Assembly: GCA_030606765.1 (NCBI GenBank)
Contig: JAUWFX010000114.1
Location: 1 to 5,915 of the forward strand
Length of the DNA stretch: 5,915 nucleotides
From: Dehalococcoidia bacterium
GTDB taxonomy: Bacteria > Chloroflexota > Dehalococcoidia > GIF9 > AB-539-J10
Direction: 5' to 3'
The number at the start of each line of letters is the position of its first letter. Position 1 is the stretch's first letter. The notes under the pieces were generated by a model, which searched no databases, was not told the origin of the DNA, and saw nothing but the letters and a program-made list of their open reading frames with translations. Position numbers and translations under genes: made by a program. This document shows, one piece after another, positions 1 through 5,687 of this stretch.

Positions 1-562
1 GGAAAGCTAAGTCAATGGCACCAACAACAGCTATTTCGTGGCAAGCCCGCACGCACTTGGCACAGAGGATGCATTTATTCGGGTCACGAATAAACGCCGG
101 ATGGCTTTTATCCATAGGAAGCACTTGAGCGCTTTTTCGCAGGCGGTCAATATGCTCTTGTTCTATGCCCAGATATCGGGCAATTTTAAGTAGCTCACAG
201 TCTTGGTTTTTAGCACAGGTGAGACAATCGCCGTGATGATTGGCGATGATAAGCTCCATAGTGATTCGGCGTGACCGATTTACCCGTTCTGTCTCGGTGT
301 GGACCACCATACCATCGGTTGCTGGCGTGGTACACGAGCCAACCAGGCCACGCATTCCTTCAATCTCAACCACGCAGAGGCGGCAAGCTCCATAGGGCTT
401 GAGGTCAGGGTCATAACATAGCGTGGGAATATAGATGCCAGCATTTAGTGCCGCTTCAAGGACAGTGGCTCCCTTTTCCGCTATGACCTCGCGACCATTA
501 ATAGTCAGCTTGATGGTATCCACTTTTCTTTCCTCTACTTCGGTTGGAGCGATTGTACTCAT
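1..562 (-). CDS. N-terminal part of an iron-sulfur protein of the NuoG / NAD-linked formate dehydrogenase alpha / [FeFe]-hydrogenase type (partial, runs off left edge)
   Basis: 187 residues are visible and the C-terminus is outside the window. In order: a plant-type [2Fe-2S] ferredoxin domain (about residues 16-95; Cys49, Cys60, Cys63, Cys77), a His-Cys3 [4Fe-4S] segment (His109, Cys113, Cys116, Cys122), and the first ferredoxin-like [4Fe-4S] motif (Cys164, Cys167, Cys170, Cys174). This series is shared by NuoG, by NAD-dependent formate dehydrogenase alpha subunits and by HydA hydrogenases, where it wires the NADH-oxidising flavoprotein to the catalytic site. The deciding domain (molybdopterin or H-cluster) lies beyond the edge, so the reaction is not assigned; a short electron-transfer subunit without a catalytic domain is also possible. 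The ATG at 562 is chosen because AAGGAGG (570-576) sits 7 nt upstream. An in-frame ATG at 580 would place that ribosome site inside the gene. It follows the NuoF-like gene by 31 nt in the same operon. Confidence 0.88.
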   Translation of the reverse strand, partial: MSTIAPTEVEERKVDTIKLTINGREVIAEKGATVLEAALNAGIYIPTLCYDPDLKPYGACRLCVVEIEGMRGLVGSCTTPATDGMVVHTETERVNRSRRITMELIIANHHGDCLTCAKNQDCELLKIARYLGIEQEHIDRLRKSAQVLPMDKSHPAFIRDPNKCILCAKCVRACHEIAVVGAIDLAF

Positions 563-569
563 TTGGTAC

Positions 570-576
570 CCTCCTT
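570..576 (-). promoter_or_regulatory. Ribosome binding site of the left-edge iron-sulfur protein gene
   Basis: The minus strand reads AAGGAGG, the strongest Shine-Dalgarno match in the window, 7 nt before the ATG at 562. It decides between that start and the in-frame ATG at 580. It lies in the 31-nt gap after the NuoF-like stop, and no promoter or terminator is apparent there. Confidence 0.75.
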
Positions 577-593
577 CCATACTGCTAATATTC

Positions 594-2504
594 TCAAACC
601 TCAACGGTTACTGGAACAGGCTTCTCAGGAACGGCTACAGGCTCCCCAGAAACTTTAGCTACCGCATTAAACTTGGATGGACAAACATCCAAACAGGTTC
701 CACACTTGATACACTTATCTTGGTCAATAACATGCACCATCCGTTTGCCGCCTTCAATTGCCTGCACTGGACAGCTCCTGGCACAAATCATGCATCCTTC
801 ACATTTATCAGGAAGGATATAGTAAGAAATAAGAGCTTGACAATGTAACGCCGAGCAGCGTTTTTTAAATATGTGCTCTTCATACTCGTCTCGAAAGTAG
901 CGAATGCTCGTAAGCACCGGATTAGGAGCGGTTTGCCCCAAACCGCACAGGGAATTATCTTTGACCGATTCAGCTAATTCCTGAAGCAATTCAATATCTC
1001 CGGGCCTACCTCTTCCATTGGCTATATCCTCCAATATGTCCAACATCTGTTTAGTACCCCAACGACATGGTATACATTTTCCACAGGATTCGGCCTGAGT
1101 AAAGGTTAGGAAAAATCTTGTCATGTCAACAATACAAGTATCCTCATCCATTACCACCATGCCTCCAGAACCCATAATTGATCCCGCTTGGGCTAGAGAT
1201 TCGTAGTCAACTGGCAGGTCTCCCAGACTCTCGGGGATGAAACCACCTGATGGGCCACCAGTCTGGATCGCCTTGAGATGTTTGCCTTCAGGAACACCTC
1301 CGCCTATATCATTGACAATCTCACGCAGGGTGATTCCCATTGGGACCTCGACAAGGCCAGTGCGGACAACTTTACCTGCTAGAGAAAAATTCTTGGTGCC
1401 CTTGCTCTTTTCCGTACCATAGCTGGCATACCACTTGGCACCTCGCTGGAGAATAGCTGAGATGTTACTCCAAGTCTCTACGTTGTTGATATTTGTTGGC
1501 TTACCCCATAAGCCAGATTGGGCAGGAAATGGGGGGCGAGAACGGGGCATCCCCCGACTGCCCTCAATAGAAGCCATTAAGGCCGTCTCTTCGCCGCAGA
1601 CAAAGGCCCCAGCCCCTTCCTTTATTTTTATATGGAATCTAAAGCCAGAGCCCATAATATCATCACCTATCAACCCATATTCCTCCATTTTTTTGATAGC
1701 AGTCCGTAATCTCTGGATCGCTAGCGGATACTCGGCTCTAATATAAATGTAGCCTTCACTCGCACCAATACCATAAGCACCAATAAGCATTCCCTCCAAT
1801 ACAGTATGAGGGTCGCTCTCAAGAAGTGCTCGATCCATGAATGCTCCCGGGTCTCCCTCGTCGGCGTTACATATTATATATTTAATATCGCCGGGGGCAT
1901 CGTGGCAGAACTGCCATTTGACTCCGGTGGGGAATCCAGCACCACCACGACCGCGCAACCCCGATTTCTTGACCTCATCAAGTACTTCTTGAGGGTTCAT
2001 TTTTAGCGCTTTGGCTATGCCCTCATAGCCACCATTAGCAATATAGTGGTTAATATTTTCTGGATCGATATTTCCACAATTACGCAAAGAGATACGCACT
2101 TGAGGCTTAAGCACTGGCAAGTCAAAGAGCCTGGGAATGCCCTCCAAAGTTCCTTCTCCACGAGTGCCGAGAGCCAAGTCAGGGCGTGGGTTGTCAGCAA
2201 TTAGATAATCCTCGATGATTTCAGACACAAGCTCAGGGGTAAGATTGCCATAGAAAATGCTCGGTTTGCCTGGCTTAACTAGCTCAATCAAGGGCTCTGC
2301 ATAGCAAAGTCCGATACAACCAACTTGAAGAATTTCAGCTTGAATATGCTGCTCTGCTAACTTTTGGTTAAGAGCAGCAAGTACATCCTCAGCACCTGCT
2401 GCTCGCCCACAAGTGCCCATGCCAATCAAAATACGAGTCTTCTCGCTTTGCTGCAGTGCTTTCCATTGCACAATAGCTTGGTTTTTGATTTCTTTGAAAT
2501 TCAT
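594..2504 (-). CDS. nuoF: NuoF/HydB/HndC-type NADH-binding flavoprotein subunit with extra FeS domains
   Basis: This 636-residue protein is the diaphorase subunit that passes electrons between NAD(H) and iron-sulfur partners through FMN. It is longer than a respiratory NuoF (about 430-450 residues) because of added domains, as in HydB/HndC of bifurcating hydrogenases and formate dehydrogenases. In order: a thioredoxin-like ferredoxin domain (about 22-102; Cys32, Cys63, Cys67); the NuoF core with the glycine-rich GRGGAG (185-190) and NADEGDPG (213-220); an SLBB-like region (about 375-450); the NuoF [4Fe-4S] ligands Cys474, Cys477, Cys480 and Cys520; a Cys pair (550, 555); and a C-terminal 2x[4Fe-4S] domain (Cys568/571/574/578 and Cys598/601/604/608). 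The tail is Pro/Val-rich. The ATG at 2504 is chosen: it shares one base with the nuoE stop (TGATG), a G-rich AAGGGGG lies 7 nt upstream, and homologous sequence starts about there. An in-frame ATG at 2600 would overlap nuoE by 97 nt. The product is expected in the cytoplasm, in complex with the NuoE-like and left-edge proteins. Whether it bifurcates electrons cannot be told from this sequence alone. Confidence 0.95.
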   Translation of the reverse strand: MNFKEIKNQAIVQWKALQQSEKTRILIGMGTCGRAAGAEDVLAALNQKLAEQHIQAEILQVGCIGLCYAEPLIELVKPGKPSIFYGNLTPELVSEIIEDYLIADNPRPDLALGTRGEGTLEGIPRLFDLPVLKPQVRISLRNCGNIDPENINHYIANGGYEGIAKALKMNPQEVLDEVKKSGLRGRGGAGFPTGVKWQFCHDAPGDIKYIICNADEGDPGAFMDRALLESDPHTVLEGMLIGAYGIGASEGYIYIRAEYPLAIQRLRTAIKKMEEYGLIGDDIMGSGFRFHIKIKEGAGAFVCGEETALMASIEGSRGMPRSRPPFPAQSGLWGKPTNINNVETWSNISAILQRGAKWYASYGTEKSKGTKNFSLAGKVVRTGLVEVPMGITLREIVNDIGGGVPEGKHLKAIQTGGPSGGFIPESLGDLPVDYESLAQAGSIMGSGGMVVMDEDTCIVDMTRFFLTFTQAESCGKCIPCRWGTKQMLDILEDIANGRGRPGDIELLQELAESVKDNSLCGLGQTAPNPVLTSIRYFRDEYEEHIFKKRCSALHCQALISYYILPDKCEGCMICARSCPVQAIEGGKRMVHVIDQDKCIKCGTCLDVCPSKFNAVAKVSGEPVAVPEKPVPVTVEV

Positions 2505-3019
2505 CAACGCGCCCCCTTCTTTAGCATCTCCCTTGCCTTGGGAGTTGTCATTCTCCCATGCACCTTGCCGTTGGTAACTACAACTGGCGCCAATGCGCAC
2601 GAACCAAAGCAGGCTATCGTCTCTAGCGAATATTCCAGATCTGGCGTAGTTTCACCTGCCTTAATGCCTAATTGCTTTTCTACCTCGCCAAGGATTTGTG
2701 CGCTGCCACGCACATGGCAGGCAGTTCCTCGGCATACCCTGACGATATTTTTCCCTGTTGGAACAAGTTTAAATTGGGCATAGAATGTACCTACCCCAAA
2801 GACAGTGCTTTCTGGCAGTTGGAGGAATTTGGCTATCTTTTTCATCATCGGCTCTGGCAGATAACCAAAAGCCTGCTGGACTTGCTGCAAGATGGGAATA
2901 AGCTCCTCTTTCTTACCCTGATACGAGGATAGAATCTCGTTTAGGTGCTTCTCACTGGTCTCTTCTTGCTCCCGTGGAAGCACCTGAGTGTCCTGCTGCG
3001 CTATTGAAGGATTTGCCAT
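2504..3019 (-). CDS. nuoE: NuoE/HydC-type [2Fe-2S] thioredoxin-fold subunit
   Basis: This 171-residue protein is the usual length for the 24-kDa NADH dehydrogenase subunit and its HydC/HndA relatives. An N-terminal helical part (about 25-75) contains the family pattern around LIPILQQVQQAFGYLPEP (40-57). A thioredoxin-like domain follows with the four cluster ligands Cys96, Cys101, Cys137 and Cys141 (C-x4-C and C-x3-C). It carries the N1a-type [2Fe-2S] cluster beside the FMN of the NuoF partner. The ATG at 3019 is preferred because GAGG (3026-3029) lies 6 nt upstream. The GTG at 3031, only 3 nt after the upstream stop, has no ribosome site and would add four residues. Its stop overlaps the NuoF start by one base, so translational coupling is likely. 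Confidence 0.95.
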   Translation of the reverse strand: MANPSIAQQDTQVLPREQEETSEKHLNEILSSYQGKKEELIPILQQVQQAFGYLPEPMMKKIAKFLQLPESTVFGVGTFYAQFKLVPTGKNIVRVCRGTACHVRGSAQILGEVEKQLGIKAGETTPDLEYSLETIACFGSCALAPVVVTNGKVHGRMTTPKAREMLKKGAR

Positions 3020-3034
3020 TTCATGCCTCACTAA

Positions 3035-3319
3035 TTAATATTTTTCTTGTGACAGCCGACACCATAGCCAGGTAGCCAGCTCTTTGTCTAGCTTGCCCAC
3101 CCAGGACTCTATTTTCTTGATGTCGCCGCTTGCTAAGGCTGCTCTCTCCTCGCTGGTCAAAGAGTAATACTCCTTGAGAGCCTCGTGCGGGTCATCGGCT
3201 AATCGCGCCAGAAATTCCGATTCGGTGGCCGCTCTCTTCAGAACAGCGAGCACCTCTTCTTTGCCCGGCACCACCTGCACCTCAACGTTTTCTCTTATTA
3301 CTGCAGCATCTTTAGTCAT
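3035..3319 (-). CDS. Small NHLP-clan-like (Os1348-type) protein, first gene of the redox operon
   Basis: This 94-residue soluble protein has no signal peptide or membrane segment. A variable N-terminus (1-20) is followed by a helical region (about 20-60) with the pattern FLARLADDPHEALKEY (36-51), which resembles the nitrile-hydratase-leader-like / Nif11-like fold: a hydrophobic residue, two to three residues, DDP, then ALKEY. A conserved-looking C-terminal block follows (WVGKLDKELATWLWCRLSQ, 73-91) and the protein ends in EKY. From memory this matches proteins annotated as Os1348 family NHLP clan members, whose function is not established; no search was run. There is one Cys (87). No RiPP-modifying enzyme or exporter lies in the window, so a peptide-precursor role is not supported here. 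The ATG at 3319 is chosen because AAGGAG (3328-3333) lies 8 nt upstream. The in-frame ATG at 3343 has no ribosome site and would be within about 3 nt of the predicted transcript start. It lies 15 nt before nuoE. Confidence 0.8.
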   Translation of the reverse strand: MTKDAAVIRENVEVQVVPGKEEVLAVLKRAATESEFLARLADDPHEALKEYYSLTSEERAALASGDIKKIESWVGKLDKELATWLWCRLSQEKY

Positions 3320-3327
3320 TTTTCCTT

Positions 3328-3333
3328 CTCCTT
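3328..3333 (-). promoter_or_regulatory. Ribosome binding site of the small NHLP-like gene
   Basis: The minus strand reads AAGGAG, 8 nt before the ATG at 3319. This selects that start over the in-frame ATG at 3343. Confidence 0.65.
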
Positions 3334-3352
3334 TCCTCTTCATTTCACGATA

Positions 3353-3361
3353 ATTCTAGCA
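3353..3361 (-). promoter_or_regulatory. Predicted extended -10 promoter of the leftward redox operon
   Basis: The minus strand reads TGC-TAGAAT: a TGn extended -10 plus a hexamer with 5 of 6 consensus bases. No convincing -35 lies 16-18 bp upstream. That position is occupied by tandem CAGGCAAT repeats (3362-3377), which would suit an activator-dependent promoter. The start of transcription would fall near 3346, leaving a leader of about 27 nt that contains the AAGGAG site. This is a prediction from motifs only. Confidence 0.45.
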
Positions 3362-3405
3362 ATTGCCTGATTGCCTGCCATCGTCCATAAGTTGCAATTT
3401 GCAAT
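3359..3405. repeat. Cluster of ATTGC/GCAAT repeats in the divergent control region (candidate operator)
   Basis: Three elements are visible: the palindrome GCAATTGC (3359-3366); two head-to-tail copies of ATTGCCTG (3362-3369 and 3370-3377, perfect, no gap); and two head-to-tail copies of TTGCAAT (3392-3398 and 3399-3405, perfect, no gap), each containing the palindrome TTGCAA. Together they give five GCAAT/ATTGC pentamers in 47 bp. The first elements abut or overlap the leftward extended -10, and the second pair lies about 46-59 bp upstream of the predicted leftward start. Position and periodicity suggest protein binding sites. The adjacent NarL-type regulator is a candidate binder, but no match to a known operator is claimed. 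Confidence 0.5.
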
Positions 3406-3438
3406 AGCACTTTGGTTATATCTAAAAGCACAGTCAAC

Positions 3439-3468
3439 TTGCCCTAAAGGGCATATAAGCTTTATAAT
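3439..3468 (+). promoter_or_regulatory. Predicted sigma-70-type promoter of the two-component system, with an internal inverted repeat
   Basis: The -10 is a perfect TATAAT (3463-3468). TTGCCC (3439-3444), 18 bp upstream, is the best -35 candidate with 4 of 6 consensus bases. Transcription would start near 3475, giving a leader of only about 14 nt before the TTG start codon. The inverted repeat GCCCT-AA-AGGGC (3441-3452) overlaps the -35 and the spacer, a position where a bound repressor would block polymerase. Confidence 0.55.
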
Positions 3469-3488
3469 GGCTTCAAAAATCTGAGAAA

Positions 3489-4172
3489 TTGACAAAGAAA
3501 GATGAATTAACCGTCTTGATTGCTGACGACCATCCTTTGGTGCGCGAGGCTTTACATCGAGCACTGGATGTTGAGGAAGACATGAAGGTTGTCGGTGAGG
3601 CCAGTGATGGGGAGGAAGCAGTCAGGCTCGCCTCGGAGCTAAAACCTGATGTGGTGCTGATGGACATCGTTATGCCCAAAGTCAATGGAATTGAAGCCAC
3701 CAGAAAGATTAAGGAGATTGCTCCTGACATAGCCATCCTAATCCTCACTGCTTATGATGACGATGAGTATGTATTGGGATTGCTTGATGCCGGAGCTGCT
3801 GGTTACCTCCTGAAAAGCGCCAGAGGGCGTGATTTGGCTGGAGCTATTCGGGCTATAAAGTCAGGTGAATCAGTACTCCACCCCAAAATTATCGCCAAGC
3901 TGTTAAAGCGAGCTATGGTAGCGCCGGTTGAAGAACACAAAGCATCGGAAATACTGAGTGAGCGAGAATCAGAGGTGCTCAGATTGGTCGCACTGGGGAT
4001 GAGCAATAAAGAGGTAGCAGAAGAATTGTTTCTCAGCCAGCGCACTGTTAAAGCTCACCTGACCAATGTTTTCAATAAATTGAACGTTGCCTCACGCAGC
4101 GAGGCAATAGTCAAAGGATTACAATGGGGATTAGTTACCTTAGAAAATACCGAGAACAAGCTCCGGGGTTAA
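3489..4172 (+). CDS. NarL/FixJ-family two-component response regulator (REC-LuxR HTH)
   Basis: This 227-residue cytoplasmic regulator has the usual family length. The receiver domain (about 8-125) has the acidic pair Asp13/Asp14, phosphoacceptor Asp59 (in LMDIVMP), Thr87 and Lys109, all intact. A linker (about 126-152) leads to a LuxR-type helix-turn-helix (about 155-215) with the typical LSERESEVLRLVALGMSNKE pattern (156-175) and TVKAHL recognition helix (186-191). It should bind DNA as a dimer after phosphorylation by the neighbouring kinase. The start is TTG at 3489: a stop lies in frame at 3465-3467, there is no in-frame ATG until residue 32, and later starts would cut the acidic pair or the first strand. 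The ribosome site is weak (GAG at 3483-3485, 3 nt before the start). It overlaps the kinase gene by 49 nt. Divergent placement suggests control of the redox operon, of its own operon, or both. Confidence 0.93.
   Translation: MTKKDELTVLIADDHPLVREALHRALDVEEDMKVVGEASDGEEAVRLASELKPDVVLMDIVMPKVNGIEATRKIKEIAPDIAILILTAYDDDEYVLGLLDAGAAGYLLKSARGRDLAGAIRAIKSGESVLHPKIIAKLLKRAMVAPVEEHKASEILSERESEVLRLVALGMSNKEVAEELFLSQRTVKAHLTNVFNKLNVASRSEAIVKGLQWGLVTLENTENKLRG
4113..4118 (+). promoter_or_regulatory. Ribosome binding site of the histidine kinase inside the regulator gene
   Basis: AAAGGA lies 5 nt before the ATG at 4124, within the last codons of the response regulator gene. It supports the long 49-nt overlap as a real start and not a miscalled one. 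Confidence 0.6.
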
Positions 4173-5611
4173 GAAACCCGCACCTCTGGATCATAATCGT
4201 CTTATTCGTTTTCTTAACCATATCTCATTTTACCGAGCTCGTATCTCAGATACCTGTCTTGGATGAGATTTCGATACCTGGAGCTCTAGAGCTTTCGCGA
4301 CACAGTTTGGAGCGATTTTTCTATCTCTTGCTGATATTGTATGCGGGCTGGACACTGGGGATAATCGGGAGCGCCGCAGTATGGCTATCAAGTGCTGTCG
4401 CAATGTTACTTCGAACCTTCTTGATTTCCCCTAATTTCAGAGATGCATTGCTGGAAAGTATCTCTGGCCTCGTTATTGGCGCTTTAGCCATTATGTTTAT
4501 GGCAGCCTATCGTCAAAATAAACGGCAACGACAGAAGCTAAAAAAAACTGTGAAGGATATGAAATTGGCGCGGCAAAACTATGAAGAGTTGTTTACCAAC
4601 GCCAGCGATGCTATCTGGGTCCACACTTTGGAGGGCAATATCACTTTGGTTAATAAAGCCTGTAAAAAGCTCAGCGGCTATCCGATTTCAGAATTACCCG
4701 GCAAAAATGTCCGTGAGTTTCTTACTCCGGAGACACTGTCTATAGCGAGACAGGTAAAAGATAAGCTGCTGAGAGGCGAAACTGTGGAACACCGCTATGA
4801 GCAGCGGTTAATTAAAAAAGATGGTTCTGAAGCAATCATACAATTAACTACCCGTCTCATTGTTAGCGATGGCAAACCTCAAGCTTTTCAGAATCTGGCT
4901 CGTGATATAACCGAAGAAAGAAAATTACGGGATAATCTGCAATTCTACCTGAGGCAGGTTCTGCAAGCTCAGGAACAAGAACGCAAACGCCTTGCTCGTG
5001 AACTACATGACGATGCTTCTCAGCAAATAGTACTTCTAACTCATGGCATAGATAACATTGCCTATAAAGCTGAGAGATATTCCCCTCAAGAGCTAAGAAG
5101 TGAGCTAGGTAAACTATATGAACTGTCCCAGCAAACTTACCAAAACATTAAGCACTACGCTCAAGCTCTGAGGCCAGGCATTCTGGATGATTTAGGTTTG
5201 GAGCCAGCCATCAAATGGCTGGCTCAGGAAGTACACAACCTTGCCGGGATTGAAGTTCAGGTCAAAATTGGTGCCATTCCATCACTGGCCCCAGAAACAC
5301 AACTAGTTTTGTTCCGCATTGTTCAAGAAGCCTTAAATAATGTTCACCGACATTCCGGAGCATCTGAAGCCAGCATTAGGGTGGAGTGCCAGGGAGATGA
5401 AATCAGGGTGACCATTAGCGATAACGGCAAGGGTTTTGAACTTCCCCAGCAGCTAAGTGATTTTGCCGGTCAAGGTAAGTTGGGGCTTACCGGTATGGAG
5501 GAACGAGTTCAATTAATAGGCGGGGAACTTGAAGTTAGTTCCCAAGAAGGAAAAGGAACCACAATAATAGTCAAAGCGCCAACAAAGCTTTATAACCAGA
5601 GCAACAGTTAG
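4124..5611 (+). CDS. Membrane PAS-domain sensor histidine kinase, HisKA_3 / NarX-DegS type
   Basis: This 495-residue kinase pairs with the upstream regulator. About four hydrophobic segments (roughly 21-37, 65-82, 84-101, 110-128) form an N-terminal membrane domain with little outside the bilayer. A basic, helical linker (about 129-152) is followed by one PAS domain (about 152-268), with an ARDITEERKLRD (259-270) tail typical of the PAS-PAC end. The dimerisation domain holds phosphoacceptor His295 in ARELHDDASQQ (291-301), the HisKA_3 signature. The HATPase domain (about 385-487) shows the N box QEALNNVHRHSGA (401-413), DNGKGF (433-438) and GLTGMEERVQLIGG (454-467). All catalytic motifs are present. 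No Cys cluster or haem motif is visible in the PAS domain (the only PAS Cys is Cys180), so the ligand is unknown. The membrane domain suggests sensing in or near the membrane. The start at 4124 has AAAGGA 5 nt upstream, and no good alternative follows before the first helix. Confidence 0.94.
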   Translation: MGISYLRKYREQAPGLRNPHLWIIIVLFVFLTISHFTELVSQIPVLDEISIPGALELSRHSLERFFYLLLILYAGWTLGIIGSAAVWLSSAVAMLLRTFLISPNFRDALLESISGLVIGALAIMFMAAYRQNKRQRQKLKKTVKDMKLARQNYEELFTNASDAIWVHTLEGNITLVNKACKKLSGYPISELPGKNVREFLTPETLSIARQVKDKLLRGETVEHRYEQRLIKKDGSEAIIQLTTRLIVSDGKPQAFQNLARDITEERKLRDNLQFYLRQVLQAQEQERKRLARELHDDASQQIVLLTHGIDNIAYKAERYSPQELRSELGKLYELSQQTYQNIKHYAQALRPGILDDLGLEPAIKWLAQEVHNLAGIEVQVKIGAIPSLAPETQLVLFRIVQEALNNVHRHSGASEASIRVECQGDEIRVTISDNGKGFELPQQLSDFAGQGKLGLTGMEERVQLIGGELEVSSQEGKGTTIIVKAPTKLYNQSNS

Positions 5612-5687
5612 AGCAGCCCAAGAGATTGCTTCCCTTTCGCTACGCCTGAGGCTTCGGCTCACTGCAATGCTATTGCTTGTAAAGTGC
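5612..5687. other. Convergent spacer with inverted repeats
   Basis: This 76-nt stretch separates the kinase stop from the formate dehydrogenase stop on the other strand. It contains the perfect inverted repeat GCAAT-GCT-ATTGC (5664-5676), a short GCC-TGA-GGC (5644-5652), and a wider ATTGC (5625-5629) ... GCAAT (5664-5668) pairing. There is no T-run after any stem, so a standard intrinsic terminator is not clear. The style (AGATTGCTTC ... GCAATG) resembles dispersed intergenic stem-loop repeats seen in many anaerobe genomes, which is a recollection and not a match. Confidence 0.35.

Noticed and set aside
435..848. Plus-strand open frame of 137 codons opposite the left-edge gene and the 3' end of nuoF
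   Set aside because: It is a shadow of two well-supported minus-strand genes, spans their junction, and has no recognisable domain. The same holds for the plus-strand frames at 1237-1422, 1435-1746, 1806-2006, 2364-2783 and 2672-2932.
2505..2600. Upstream extension of the NuoF-like gene by 32 residues to an ATG at 2600
   Set aside because: It would overlap nuoE by 97 nt, the added residues are unlike the family, and the ATG at 2504 has a G-rich ribosome site and a one-base stop-start overlap.
3320..3343. Extension of the NHLP-like gene to an ATG at 3343 (eight extra residues, Lys/Arg-rich)
   Set aside because: These codons are the ribosome site AAGGAG read as protein, and the ATG at 3343 has no ribosome site of its own.
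3392..3405. TTGCAAT tandem considered as the start of a CRISPR or iteron array
   Set aside because: There are only two 7-bp copies with no spacers and no further copies in register; a promoter operator is the simpler reading.
3340..3564. Minus-strand open frame across the divergent control region
   Set aside because: It covers the promoters and the start of the regulator gene, and its product shows no family features. The minus-strand frames at 3473-3748 and 3803-4045 are likewise antisense to the regulator.
5636..5662. Hairpin around CTTCGG considered as an intrinsic terminator
   Set aside because: Only about two to three base pairs flank the TTCG loop and no T-run follows on either strand.
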